Below, one piece after another: positions 27,598-36,888 of a stretch of DNA of 64,000 bases. Every line of letters starts with the position of its first letter. The first letter of the stretch is position 1. The stretch is from NCBI GenBank assembly GCA_030824515.1, contig JAVBXN010000011.1, positions 39,814-103,813 on the forward strand. The letters run 5' to 3'. The translations under genes were made by a program, and so were the position numbers. A model generated the notes under the pieces. That model was not told where the DNA came from. It ran no database searches and was given only the letters and a program-made list of their open reading frames with translations. Source of the stretch: Pelobacter sp. GTDB lineage: Bacteria; Desulfobacterota; Desulfuromonadia; Geobacterales; Pseudopelobacteraceae.

Positions 27598-27630
27598 ATG
27601 CGTTAGCTAACACAGCTAGCGCATTTTTTT
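27598..27630 (+). terminator. Rho-independent terminator just inside attL
   Basis: ATGCGTTAGCT pairs with AGCTAGCGCAT (11 bp, one G-U pair) around a 5-nt loop, followed by seven T. It would stop transcripts started at the orphaned left tRNA promoter before they reach the integrase. Confidence 0.85.
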
Positions 27631-27647
27631 GTTTAAAACGGCCTCAA

Positions 27648-27667
27648 TGGTGCACTGATAGTGCACT
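27648..27667 (+). repeat. Left integrase arm-like repeats
   Basis: TGGTGCACT at 27648 and TAGTGCACT at 27659 are spaced 11 bp apart. The same word in the same spacing is inside the right end (61021, 61032). A looser GTGCAC...TGCACT pair is at 27769-27786. The positions suit arm-type binding sites of the tyrosine integrase. Confidence 0.55.
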
Positions 27668-27917
27668 ACTCGGCGAATAATCTCGAATGGGTACAAAACA
27701 TGGCGACAGATTGAGCATCCCCGTGAAGGCCCTATTTTAAAGCGATTACGGACAATAAAAAATGAAAAGTGCACCATAATTGCACTATTTTACATTGACC
27801 GCATCATAACTATCTGTTATAAAAGCATATATTTTAGTTTGTCATATGATTGTACATCATTGTCGCTGGGTTTCGTGGTTTTTCGTGACGTGTTGTCATC
27901 TGTTGAAAGTGAGGTAA

Positions 27918-28991
27918 ATGGACATGGCCAACATAGAGAAGAGAACAACTAAAGATGGAAAATCGCACTATCGTGTTCTTGTAAGGCTGAAGGGATTTCC
28001 GCCGCAGTCGGCAACCTTCGAGCGTATAACGGACGCCAAGAACTGGGCGACCAATACGGAATCGGCGATCAGAGAGAACCGCCACTTCAAGACCAACGAG
28101 GCGCGGAAGCATACGCTGGCCGACGTGATCGACCGTTACATTGAAAACATTCTGCCAACCAAGCCAAAGAGCGCCGATGTCCAGGAGGGACAGCTGAAAT
28201 GGTGGAAAGCACAGATAGGTGCCTATACGCTGTGTGACGTGACACCGGCCATGATCGGCGAGTGTCGGGACAAGCTGCTCAAGGGGAAGACCAACAAGGG
28301 AACCAAAAGGGCACCGGCAACTGGTGTGCGGTACCTGGCGGCACTGTCACATGCATTTAGCGTGGCCGTGAATGAATGGGGCTGGCTCGAAGACAATCCA
28401 GTCAGGAAAGTAAAAAAGCCGGTGGAATCGAGAGGCCGGGTCCGGTTCTTGTCTGATGATGAGCGGAAACGGTTGCTTGACGCATGCAAAGAGAACAGCA
28501 ACAAACTTCTGTATCCGATCGTCGTGCTAGCCATCTCCAGCGGCATGCGGTACAGCGAAATGATCAACCTGACCTGGAGGGACGTTGATCTGGAAAAGCA
28601 GTTTATTATCCTGCATGAAACCAAGAACGGTGAACGGCGTAATGTCCCGATTGCGGGACACGCGCTTGAACTTCTTAAATCACTGAAAAAGGTTCGCCGG
28701 ATCGACACCCCGCTCCTCTTCCCCGGTAATGCGACACAAAAGCCGACAACGTTACGCAGGCACTGGAAACTTGCCCTTAGCAAAGCGGGCATTGAAAACT
28801 TCCGCTTTCATGATCTTCGCCATTGCACCGCATCATATCTGGCTATGAACGGCGCAACTACCGTTGACATTGCCGGTGTTCTTGGGCATAAAACCTTGTC
28901 GATGGTAAAACGTTACAGTCATTTGTCAGAACAACACACGTCAAAAGTTGTAACGGCCATGAATGAGAAGATCTTCGGGACGAGTTTTTAG
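27918..28991 (+). CDS. Tyrosine-recombinase integrase
   Basis: The 357-residue phage-type integrase has an arm-binding N-terminus, a SAM-like core-binding domain (about 65-165) and a catalytic domain. The catalytic residues are R211 (GMRYSEM), K236, H298-x-x-R301 (HDLRH), H324 (LGHKT) and Y333 (KRYSHL), all present. An ATG at 27924 has better spacing to GAGG and may be the true start. It reads into the element, away from attL. Confidence 0.95.
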   Translation: MDMANIEKRTTKDGKSHYRVLVRLKGFPPQSATFERITDAKNWATNTESAIRENRHFKTNEARKHTLADVIDRYIENILPTKPKSADVQEGQLKWWKAQIGAYTLCDVTPAMIGECRDKLLKGKTNKGTKRAPATGVRYLAALSHAFSVAVNEWGWLEDNPVRKVKKPVESRGRVRFLSDDERKRLLDACKENSNKLLYPIVVLAISSGMRYSEMINLTWRDVDLEKQFIILHETKNGERRNVPIAGHALELLKSLKKVRRIDTPLLFPGNATQKPTTLRRHWKLALSKAGIENFRFHDLRHCTASYLAMNGATTVDIAGVLGHKTLSMVKRYSHLSEQHTSKVVTAMNEKIFGTSF

Positions 28992-29011
28992 TTTATCTCA
29001 GGTGAATCTGC

Positions 29012-29914
29012 ATGAGTGATAAGATAAGAGAAATATTATCAGGTGACGATATACTTGATATTGTATGCAAGTTTAGCCACGACAAAGATGCTGTAGCTGA
29101 CTATTGTCACTTACAGAATAATATAATGAAACTTGACGACCTTGAAAAAGAAGTAAATGAGGTTATTGACACTGCATCTAATAAAGAGCTCGACCTTACC
29201 GACTCCCTAAATATCATTGCTGAAATGAAGCGGAAGGTCATCGAATGGTTCCTCTCATCACATAAGGATAAGCTTACAGCTGCTGTCAAGAGTGATGATT
29301 CATTCGACTATTCACTTGAGAATGTAACTGATGATGAAATTAAAACTTTTCGCGATTACTATAAAAAATTCTGCCACTATCGCTACGAATTTTATTGTAG
29401 GTCAGATAGGCTTGACCACAATAAGAAAGAGGAATACAGGAAGGAAGCGGAAACTCTGGAAGGATTGAATGATGCAGCTCGCGATGGCCACAGAACTTTC
29501 CCGCAGGTATCATTCACGTTCAAACTGAATACAGCGAAGCCATTCGATGTTTCTGTCAAAGAATTTGAACAGTTTCAATCAGGCGTTACGGCTTGCATGA
29601 AATCTATGTATTTTGCATCTACGCATCAGAATCCAATATACCATGCAGACGTACTTCGTGATGATTCTGGCAGGATGGTTGATCGTACTAACCCATCCAA
29701 TATGTTTGACCGATGGGAGCGTTACCTGAAAGCATATGACTTGAAGAGGCAGGGTGGAAAGACATTTGCTTCTATCGCAGAAGAAACCAAGACAATACGA
29801 AAAAAATCACGAGTGTTTGATACCGATGTAAACGCCGGTAGTGCAGGCAGAAAAGATGTTATTAATGCCATAAAGTTGATAGAAAGCGCCGCTAACGGCA
29901 CCTTCCCCTACTAA
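29012..29914 (+). CDS. Hypothetical element protein, 300 aa
   Basis: The soluble, highly charged protein is mostly helical (KLDDLEKEVNEVIDTASNKE; FRDYYKKFCHYRYEFYC). It has no membrane segment and no recognised enzymatic motif. It starts 20 bp after the integrase stop and probably shares its transcript. AT-rich composition marks it as element cargo. Confidence 0.65.
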   Translation: MSDKIREILSGDDILDIVCKFSHDKDAVADYCHLQNNIMKLDDLEKEVNEVIDTASNKELDLTDSLNIIAEMKRKVIEWFLSSHKDKLTAAVKSDDSFDYSLENVTDDEIKTFRDYYKKFCHYRYEFYCRSDRLDHNKKEEYRKEAETLEGLNDAARDGHRTFPQVSFTFKLNTAKPFDVSVKEFEQFQSGVTACMKSMYFASTHQNPIYHADVLRDDSGRMVDRTNPSNMFDRWERYLKAYDLKRQGGKTFASIAEETKTIRKKSRVFDTDVNAGSAGRKDVINAIKLIESAANGTFPY

Positions 29915-30047
29915 TCCCTCCACGTAGTATCCATAGCATTTTTGGAAAATGTCTCCGAGAGACATAGTCCAAAAGACACCTTCTCCTGATTTGGATATCG
30001 TCAACTTAGATGTTGGCCACATCAATATCAAATTCAGGAGTCAAATC

Positions 30048-30266
30048 ATGTCACAGCCTAATCCGTTAACTGTCACACCCCCCAAACGCCTCATCCCTGT
30101 TACCAAGTGGAACCAACACCACGAATGGCCACCACCGGGCGGCCTCCGTCACCTGATCTTCTACGCCAACACCAACGGTTTTGATCGGGTGATCCGCCGT
30201 GTCGGTCGCCGTGTGCTTATCGACGAAGCTGCATTTTTTCAGTGGGTAGATTCCAACGGCAGATAA
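30048..30266 (+). CDS. Small AlpA/excisionase-like DNA-binding protein
   Basis: The 72-residue protein has a compact winged-helix layout (LRHLIFYANTNGFDRVIRRV, VLIDEAAFFQWVDSN) as in AlpA-type activators and excisionases. CAGGAG precedes the ATG at 30048; the frame is open 99 bp further, but that part overlaps a small hairpin. It is a candidate directionality factor or regulator of the AGAACGTTCT sites nearby. Confidence 0.6.
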   Translation: MSQPNPLTVTPPKRLIPVTKWNQHHEWPPPGGLRHLIFYANTNGFDRVIRRVGRRVLIDEAAFFQWVDSNGR

Positions 30267-30321
30267 TTGCTTGTTAAATTTATATTGGTACCGGGATCTG
30301 ATCAATTACCGGAATGAGGAC

Positions 30322-30331
30322 AGAACGTTCT
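30322..30331 (+). promoter_or_regulatory. Candidate operator AGAACGTTCT, copy 1
   Basis: A perfect 10-bp palindrome upstream of the 30393 gene, followed by a second inverted repeat, TAAGTCCTGACTTA (30339-30352). The palindrome recurs at 30937-30952. Confidence 0.45.
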
Positions 30332-30392
30332 TGAAAATTAAGTCCTGACTTAAGCAGGTCGCACTCAACAGTTGAATCATAGAGGTGTAGTT

Positions 30393-30791
30393 ATGAAAAT
30401 TTGTTTTACAAACAATTCTGCCAGGTGCTGTGACCGGACAATGGATGATTGTGACGGATGTATTTATGGATCTGGCACAAATGTCGTTGAACAGTTGACG
30501 ACCTCAGAGATGGCTCAGATCGCTTGGTCTTGGCACGAACAGACTGAGGAACTGAGCATTATCATCAGTTGGTTGCTTTCGCTCTACAAGCGTTCAAAAC
30601 TTGGCGACTCTAGCAAAACGCTACTGATAGATCAGCTCAGACGATTACTTCAGCTGGAATCGGACATCATGGATTTGGGAAACAAGCTTTTTGTTAACCT
30701 GATGTTCTATCGTGACCAAGAAAACAGCCGTGAAGATGCGCATCAGCCAGAGAACGGGAGCACTTGCGGCGAAGATTCTTTGCAAGCTTAA
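30393..30791 (+). CDS. Hypothetical element protein with Cys-rich N-terminus
   Basis: The 132-residue protein starts MKICFTNNSARCCDRTMDDC, giving a cluster of five Cys in the first 25 residues that could bind zinc or an iron-sulfur cluster. A helical region follows. AGAGG precedes the ATG at 30393. The family is unknown. It lies between the two AGAACGTTCT palindromes. Confidence 0.6.
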   Translation: MKICFTNNSARCCDRTMDDCDGCIYGSGTNVVEQLTTSEMAQIAWSWHEQTEELSIIISWLLSLYKRSKLGDSSKTLLIDQLRRLLQLESDIMDLGNKLFVNLMFYRDQENSREDAHQPENGSTCGEDSLQA

Positions 30792-30936
30792 TCATCACAT
30801 TACATAGAACGCGTTCGTTTATAACCAGCTGATCCTGATCGCGACGGGTTCAGCCAACAGATACAACCATGTACCTGGCCTTAGCTTCACAAGTAACAAT
30901 GTTTGCCCCGGTATCACATCGGTACCGGCAGTACTG

Positions 30937-30952
30937 AAAAGAACGTTCTTTT
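30937..30952 (+). promoter_or_regulatory. Candidate operator AAAAGAACGTTCTTTT, copy 2
   Basis: A perfect 16-bp palindrome in the 217-bp gap before the 31009 gene. It shares the core with copy 1. A third core, GAGAACGTTCTC, lies inside the polymerase-like gene at 36328-36339. Confidence 0.5.
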
Positions 30953-31008
30953 GCACGAGGGGTCTGTCTGCAGCAGCCACCCTCACAACAAAAATGGAGA
31001 TTTGTCCC

Positions 31009-31308
31009 ATGAAAGAGACTTTTCGTAACAAATATAGCGATGCAGAAATCGCATCGTCACAGGTAAAAAATGGCGGGCTCCCTCATGACGTCATCTGCTC
31101 AATCAACTTGGCCTACGACACAAATGAAGTCATTCGCAGCCTTGCCACGGTGCTAAGCCTTCATTACTGCGTCAAAGATCTTATGGATGCTGTTCCGGAA
31201 GGTTTCATCGAGGATTGCATCGATTACATTCGTGACCTCAGCTTCTACAATTACGGTCACCTTGAAAGTCTCCAACGTGATGTAAAGAAGACTGTTACGG
31301 ACATTTAA
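31009..31308 (+). CDS. Hypothetical element protein, 99 aa
   Basis: The small, helical, acidic protein has no recognised domain (for example VIRSLATVLSLHYCVKDLMD). The ATG at 31009 is chosen over 30994 because GGAG at 30996-30999 is well placed. It precedes the ATPase gene of the putative replication module. Confidence 0.6.
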   Translation: MKETFRNKYSDAEIASSQVKNGGLPHDVICSINLAYDTNEVIRSLATVLSLHYCVKDLMDAVPEGFIEDCIDYIRDLSFYNYGHLESLQRDVKKTVTDI

Positions 31309-31392
31309 TCGTCATTCTTCTTGTCCTCCGCTTGGCATTACTGCCAGGCGGGGGATTTGTACGCCACAATCAATTTGATGTTTGGAGATATC

Positions 31393-33294
31393 ATGAAAGA
31401 CTCGACCAAAAACAAGGTTGCCACTCCGGCACCCAAACCAAAACGCAAATACCAGAAAGAATCCCTGCTACCCACCTCTCCCGGCTTGCAGGAAGTCAAG
31501 GCTGGGCAACCAACCAGTAAGGAGGTCAAGATTCAGGATTCTGCGCCGACCAAAGTTCCTGATCTTCGTGAATCTGTGTTTGAATTCCTTCAGACCGGAA
31601 AATCGAAAGCCGATGTCCTTGCCGAGGCGATCAAGCTTAACCTTCAGAATGGCAGCTCAACCAGTAACGACGAGCTATATAACCTGGTTGACGAATTGGC
31701 AGCAACACTCGACACCGAAATGTCAGACGAAGCATTACTGTTCAAGCTGATAGAGCCTGTAATCCTGTTTCATGACGACCTGTCTGACCCGTATTTTTTC
31801 TGCGAAGGTGTTCCGTACAAGGCACCAAGCAGATTTATCGAGGCCCGGATATCGCACTTGTTCTACAAAATCAAGGGATACCTGCCTTCTTGCCGGGATG
31901 TCCGGAAGGTTTTCGACATCATGGAGTCAAATGCCAGATTCGAATCTTCCAAGGTCAAGTTGTTCAACCGCGTAGCCCGCAAAGACAGCCATTATTACTT
32001 CGATCTGTGCAACGGGCACTTTGTCAATATTACCGAGAAAAAGTGGGAGATCGTCGAGCCATTCCCGTTGTTCCGCCGTTTCAAGCACCAGCAGTCCCAG
32101 GTGGAGCCGGTTCGGGGCGGCAATGTCTGGGATATCTTCGAATTCCTGACCATCCCGAAAGAAGATCAGCTGCTAATTCTGGTCTACATCATAAGCCTCT
32201 TCATTGCCGGTATCGCCCACCCGATCCTGGCAGTCTGCGGCGATCAGGGATCAGCCAAGTCTTTCCTCTGCGCCCTGATCAACCGCCTGCTGGACCCGAC
32301 CCTGACCGAACGCATTATCCAACCGAAGAACGAGAGGGATCTGATCCAGACCTTTCGGCAGAAGTACGTCACCGTACTCGACAACCTCTCCAAAATTGAC
32401 CAGCGGGTTTCCGACATCCTCTGCCAGGTCTGCACCGGTGGCGGGGTATCCTACCGTCAACTCTACACAGACGAAGGCGAGAACATTGCCCAGCTGCGCC
32501 ACGTCGTGATCCTCAACAGTATCCGACTACCGATCGTCAACGCCGACTTGATGGACCGTTCCATCATCTGCAAGCTCCACAGGATCAGCCCTGAGAAGCG
32601 CAAGCCCGAACAGGACCTGTGGCGTGAGTTCGACCGTTCACTCCCCGGTATCCTCGGCGGGATCTTCGACACCATCGTCAAGTCCATGGCCATCTACCCT
32701 ACTGTCAAGATTGACAAATTGCCCCGGTTGGCTGACTTCGCCAAATGGGGTTATGCCATCGCTGAGGCCCTGGGCACAAGCGGTGATCAGTTTCTGAAGG
32801 ATTTCGCCGCCAACGTCAAAAACCAGAATGAGAGCGTAGTCGAGAAGAATGTCCTCTGCCAGGCAATCATGGGTCTTGTGTACGGTAAATCAAATATCGA
32901 AGGCAGTGTGGCCGACATCCACAAGGATCTGAAACGGATCGTCGCTGAAGATGCCAAGGACGAGTCCTTCCCGAAATTACCACACAATCTTCGTGGGCAA
33001 CTGGACCTCTTGCGCTCGACACTTTTGGAGCACGGTATCACCTACCAGTACTTTGACCGCACCAAAACCGGGGTGAGAATTCTGATTTCGAATTCTGCTG
33101 CGGAAAAACAGATTACAGCAGAAAAGGGAACCAACACATCCAAGCCAGCTTCACCAGCTTCACCAGCTACACCGGATCAACGCCCTAAGCCAGCAATATT
33201 ACTAACGGGTGTACCTGATGTACCTGATGTACCTGATGTAGCTGAATTTGATCTCGAAACGTTCGACTTCGACGGGGAGGTGGTCAATGCTTGA
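31393..33294 (+). CDS. P-loop ATPase, primase-helicase-like (SF3-type layout)
   Basis: The 633-residue protein has a Lys/Pro-rich N-terminus, a middle region like those of element-encoded primase-helicases, and a P-loop GDQGSAKS at about residues 283-290. A downstream acidic strand is YVTVLDNLS, and a sensor-like Asn lies in VVILNSIRLP. This layout suits a replicative helicase or initiator. The tail carries two in-frame tandem repeats (PAS/PAT and three VPD units, from a 9-bp DNA repeat at 33211-33240). TTGGAG precedes the ATG at 31393. It overlaps the radical SAM gene by 8 bp. Confidence 0.7.
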   Translation: MKDSTKNKVATPAPKPKRKYQKESLLPTSPGLQEVKAGQPTSKEVKIQDSAPTKVPDLRESVFEFLQTGKSKADVLAEAIKLNLQNGSSTSNDELYNLVDELAATLDTEMSDEALLFKLIEPVILFHDDLSDPYFFCEGVPYKAPSRFIEARISHLFYKIKGYLPSCRDVRKVFDIMESNARFESSKVKLFNRVARKDSHYYFDLCNGHFVNITEKKWEIVEPFPLFRRFKHQQSQVEPVRGGNVWDIFEFLTIPKEDQLLILVYIISLFIAGIAHPILAVCGDQGSAKSFLCALINRLLDPTLTERIIQPKNERDLIQTFRQKYVTVLDNLSKIDQRVSDILCQVCTGGGVSYRQLYTDEGENIAQLRHVVILNSIRLPIVNADLMDRSIICKLHRISPEKRKPEQDLWREFDRSLPGILGGIFDTIVKSMAIYPTVKIDKLPRLADFAKWGYAIAEALGTSGDQFLKDFAANVKNQNESVVEKNVLCQAIMGLVYGKSNIEGSVADIHKDLKRIVAEDAKDESFPKLPHNLRGQLDLLRSTLLEHGITYQYFDRTKTGVRILISNSAAEKQITAEKGTNTSKPASPASPATPDQRPKPAILLTGVPDVPDVPDVAEFDLETFDFDGEVVNA

Positions 33295-34420
33295 GTATAT
33301 CGCCCGAGCCTCCTTCAGACTCAAAGACCGCATCATCAATAAAGGAGAGGCATTGCGGCTCTCCGCATCTAATGCGGCCCAGATTTTTGAACGGGGCTAT
33401 CTGCTGGAGAAAAGCATCATTGGCCTTGCTGACGTAATAGCTGCCTACGAGACCCGTGCCCGTGTGCTGGTGGAGAAACTTCAGAGCACCTCTGATCAGG
33501 CCAGCAAAAAAGCCATGCATTATGTAGGGTCGCTTCTGATCCGTTACGAATCCATGAAAGGGATCGGACAACCTTCATCAGCATTTCTCCAGGAAGTCCA
33601 GGAGTTCAATAGGACGGCATCCGGCAAGAATCCAGTTTCCAAAATTATTTCTGATACCGGCGCAGGGGAATGGGCCGGATACAATTGCAACATTGGCGAA
33701 GGATGTTCACACGGCTGCTTGTACTGTTATGCCTCTGAAATTGCAGTGACGCGATTCAAGCGTGTTGCCAGCAAGGAAGCGTGGCTTGATGAAATGTTGA
33801 TCGATGCAAAAACCGGTAAATGCAAAAAATATCCTGTGCCGATCATGTTCCCCACCACCCATGACATTACCCCAGTTTACCTGCCAGCATACCGGTGCCA
33901 CCTCTTCAACATACTTAATGCCGGGAACACTGTCATCATAGTTTCCAAGCCACACCGGGAGTGTATCGAAGCCATCTGTGCTGAATTTTCAAGTTTCCGT
34001 GATTCCATGATCTTCCGTTTTTCCATCGGCAGTCTCGATAATGAAACCCTGAACCTGTGGGAACCAGGAGCCCCATCTGTTTCTGAGCGTATGTGGTGCC
34101 TGAAACATGCCTTCGAGCAGGGATACAGGACCAGTATCAGTGCCGAGCCTATGCTGACTGATCGTAACGGGGCAGAGCGACTTTACTATGCGGTGGAGCC
34201 GTTTGTTACAGAGGATATCTGGTTCGGAAAGATGAACAATGTCGGTGGCTTCAGGAAAAGCGAGAACACGGATCTTGCCAGAAGCGCCACCGAACTTGTC
34301 GCGGCGTATCAGGACGCTGAGATCATGGCGCTGGTCGAGCATATGGAGGCACTCCCCAAGGTTTCCTGGAAGGACTCCATCAAGGAAGTAATCAAAAGAT
34401 CGAAAGGTTCACAACAATGA
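33287..34420 (+). CDS. Radical SAM enzyme, SPL-like
   Basis: The 377-residue protein has the radical SAM motif CxxxCxxC (C140, C144, C147 in CSHGCLYCYA). A barrel follows with segments typical of the spore-photoproduct-lyase-like class (IIVSKPHRECI, RFSIGSLDNETLNLWEPG). The first 100 residues form an extra helical domain. GGGGAGG precedes the ATG. It lies between the ATPase and the polymerase-like gene. Nucleic-acid modification or repair is a reasonable guess; the substrate is unknown. Confidence 0.8.
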   Translation: MLEYIARASFRLKDRIINKGEALRLSASNAAQIFERGYLLEKSIIGLADVIAAYETRARVLVEKLQSTSDQASKKAMHYVGSLLIRYESMKGIGQPSSAFLQEVQEFNRTASGKNPVSKIISDTGAGEWAGYNCNIGEGCSHGCLYCYASEIAVTRFKRVASKEAWLDEMLIDAKTGKCKKYPVPIMFPTTHDITPVYLPAYRCHLFNILNAGNTVIIVSKPHRECIEAICAEFSSFRDSMIFRFSIGSLDNETLNLWEPGAPSVSERMWCLKHAFEQGYRTSISAEPMLTDRNGAERLYYAVEPFVTEDIWFGKMNNVGGFRKSENTDLARSATELVAAYQDAEIMALVEHMEALPKVSWKDSIKEVIKRSKGSQQ

Positions 34421-34839
34421 GCAGAAATGATTTTAGAGGCAACAGACTTACAATATACCTATTCGGCGACAGTGCCGGAAAAATTGCCACCCGTACCCAT
34501 GATGATCAGTCCTGGTATATGGCCGCTGACATTTGCCGACTTGTTGGGATCTCCAGTCACAGTCAGGCGGTGCACAGGCAGCGTAAGAATGATGATTTCA
34601 CGCTGGAAGAGTACGAATGGAGGAAAGAGCCCGAATATATTGGCGGGTATGGCAAAAAACTGATTCTGATGGTCAATAACGGCGGCATGCTGAAGCTGAT
34701 CTACCAGTCAAAAACTCCGGCTGCCCGTGCAGTTCAGGAACGGATTACCACTATCCCTGAAGAACTGTTCCCCGAACAGTGGCACGACTATCTGGATGTT
34801 CAGAATGTCGAGACGTGTTCCAACATATCTCCCATTTAA
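34417..34839 (+). CDS. Bro-N domain protein (antirepressor-like)
   Basis: The 140-residue protein matches the BRO N-terminal domain of phage antirepressors: SWYMAADICRLVGISSHS, then MLKLIYQSKTPAARAVQERI. Bro-N domains bind DNA. It has no C-terminal partner domain, so it may act alone as a regulator. It starts with a 4-bp overlap on the radical SAM gene and ends 7 bp before the polymerase-like gene. Confidence 0.8.
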   Translation: MSRNDFRGNRLTIYLFGDSAGKIATRTHDDQSWYMAADICRLVGISSHSQAVHRQRKNDDFTLEEYEWRKEPEYIGGYGKKLILMVNNGGMLKLIYQSKTPAARAVQERITTIPEELFPEQWHDYLDVQNVETCSNISPI

Positions 34840-34846
34840 CGTGTCC

Positions 34847-36433
34847 ATGAGTAATGCACTGAACAATTCCAGACTCTTCGATCCATACAGATGGAGTACG
34901 TCTGCTGAGGTTGTATTAGCCTGTAACGATCTGCAAGAGCAGCTGCAACTCAACGATCGGCGTTACAAACCGTATGTAATGATGGTTCTGCTCGATCTGT
35001 ATTGCTCCTGGAGGAGTGACCCAACCCAGTACATCAGCATTTCACGAGACAAGAACCGGTATGGTAAATTTAGCCGCTATGCCAGCATACTTGTGGGGCA
35101 CAGGGGAATTGTCACATTAACCGACAGGCTCCGTGATGAAGGGTTCATCGAATACGTGAATGCCGTCTGCTATCGTGATCCTGTTACCGGGATACCTTAC
35201 GCTGGCTACACAACACGAATGAGGGCGACCAAGAAATTTATCCGGTTGATCGTAAAGCACAAGATCAAGCTATCCATGATTTCCCGTCATCCTAATGAGG
35301 CTGTAATCAAATTCCGTACAGTGAAGAATGAGAACGATATCGCGCGGGACATTAAAGATTTTGATGCTCCCCGTGATGTCGAGCGATCCGGCAAGGTGCT
35401 GGTCAAATATAACGACCTGCTCCAGAGGTCATATATTGATCTGGATGATGAACTGCTTACGTCGGCAGACCTTGAGGAATTGAAACGCTATGACAGGAAA
35501 CTGGAAAGATATGTTGTGGAATATTCCATCGACCTTTCCAAAAAGCGGGTTTACAGAGTTTTCAGCAATGAGGACTGGAAACAGGGTGGCCGCGTATATG
35601 GCGCATGGTGGCACGGTTGTCCCAAGGAGTTGCGGAAGTATATTCTGATCAATGGAGAGCCGGTTATCGAACTGGATTTTTCAGCCATTCATGTGCTGCT
35701 ACTTTACGCCCATCTAGGCGAAAATTTCCTTGATGAAGGCGTAGACGCTTACACTATCGAAGGACACAATTTCCGTAAAGCAATGAAGGTTGTCATGATG
35801 TCTGCCATTAACGCCAAGCCGGATGAGAAGGCTGATGGGGACACCAGAGCGATTCAAGCCACATGGGACACATTGATCAAGAAGCTCAACAAAGAACGCA
35901 AAAAACATGATGTTAATTCACATGACTCGCTGTACGAGATGCTTGAAGCCATCAAGGAGAGACACCGCCCCATTGCACAGTTTCTGGCGTCAGGTGAAGG
36001 CATCAAACTCCAGAGGGAGGATTCTGACATAGCTGTTGACGTAATCAAACGTCATACAGATATGAATGTACCAATTCTGACGGTTCATGACAGTTTCATA
36101 GTTCCCAGATCCTTCGAACCATTCACCAGAGACATAATGAACCAGGCATACGGCAAACTTGTAGCAAAATATCTTGGAGTTGGCTTCACAAGCGAAATTG
36201 AAACTATCAACTGCCTGACTGGTGAGATCGTTAAGGAAGAAACTGACTGTAATCTGAATGTTACGGGACTGATTAAACCGGCATTCAAACCTGAAGAGCT
36301 GAGAGCTACTTACATAGCACTTGATAGGAGAACGTTCTCACAGCAATTGAAGAGGCAGTTCAGATGGAGGAGTAACAGGTACCAATTTAATAAAGTGTAC
36401 AGGTTTCTACAGCAGCATAGTAGAAGATCATAA
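34847..36433 (+). CDS. Divergent family-A-like polymerase (palm motifs A, B, C)
   Basis: The 528-residue protein was not recognised as a whole. Its second half has palm motifs of family-A polymerases in order: motif A ELDFSAIHVLLLYAHLG (D277; compare DYSQIELR), a motif-B-like R310-xxx-K314 with the same spacing as the Klenow O-helix pair, and motif C ILTVHDSFIVP (H414-D415). HDS rather than HDE is closer to single-subunit RNA polymerases. There is no exonuclease domain. The start at 34847 (MSNALNN) was chosen from content. With the ATPase it could form a replication module. Confidence 0.6.
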   Translation: MSNALNNSRLFDPYRWSTSAEVVLACNDLQEQLQLNDRRYKPYVMMVLLDLYCSWRSDPTQYISISRDKNRYGKFSRYASILVGHRGIVTLTDRLRDEGFIEYVNAVCYRDPVTGIPYAGYTTRMRATKKFIRLIVKHKIKLSMISRHPNEAVIKFRTVKNENDIARDIKDFDAPRDVERSGKVLVKYNDLLQRSYIDLDDELLTSADLEELKRYDRKLERYVVEYSIDLSKKRVYRVFSNEDWKQGGRVYGAWWHGCPKELRKYILINGEPVIELDFSAIHVLLLYAHLGENFLDEGVDAYTIEGHNFRKAMKVVMMSAINAKPDEKADGDTRAIQATWDTLIKKLNKERKKHDVNSHDSLYEMLEAIKERHRPIAQFLASGEGIKLQREDSDIAVDVIKRHTDMNVPILTVHDSFIVPRSFEPFTRDIMNQAYGKLVAKYLGVGFTSEIETINCLTGEIVKEETDCNLNVTGLIKPAFKPEELRATYIALDRRTFSQQLKRQFRWRSNRYQFNKVYRFLQQHSRRS

Positions 36434-36888
36434 CCTGGGGCATAAGAAATTACTCAACACCCATAACTCATCCCACAAATCACGTTAAGGCGCTTGTTTA
36501 CTGGTTTTACGTTGCAAAACAGCACACGTGACTACTAACTTTTTCTGATATGTATTCCAAATCTTCAAATCTGATCTTGAATTGGCTCGAATGCAGTATG
36601 CCCACTTTAATAGCGATTTCTTTACATAGCAGCATGTTAGCCGATTGTACTGTCCTGCCTCACTCCAAATTATTATTATAAGCACAACCACAGCAGAGAT
36701 CCGTGCAATGATCGTGTCAGTAAAATTTATGCCAATGACATATTTTGTCAGGAGTGCATGGTATCGTGGTGGTCGTATTTGAGGCCTATGGCGACTCCTT
36801 TAATGAAGAGGCTTTCCGGTGGCTATTTCACCTATTTTCTGATATGAAAGTTCAGTTTAACCAAACATATAACCCATGAGAAATAGTA
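36434..36888. other. Gene-free AT-rich stretch
   Basis: No convincing coding frame was found. A short inverted repeat, TGACA-TATTT-TGTCA, occurs near 36738. A 68-codon minus-strand frame (36485-36691) lacks a ribosome site and looks random. It may contain the promoter of the restriction genes or an origin; neither is shown. Confidence 0.4.

Noticed and set aside
30322..30331. LexA-type SOS box
   Set aside because: The half-sites GAAC and GTTC abut, without the four-base spacer of GAAC-N4-GTTC boxes.
36485..36691. 68-codon minus-strand frame
   Set aside because: No ribosome site, no protein-like pattern, in a low-complexity gap.
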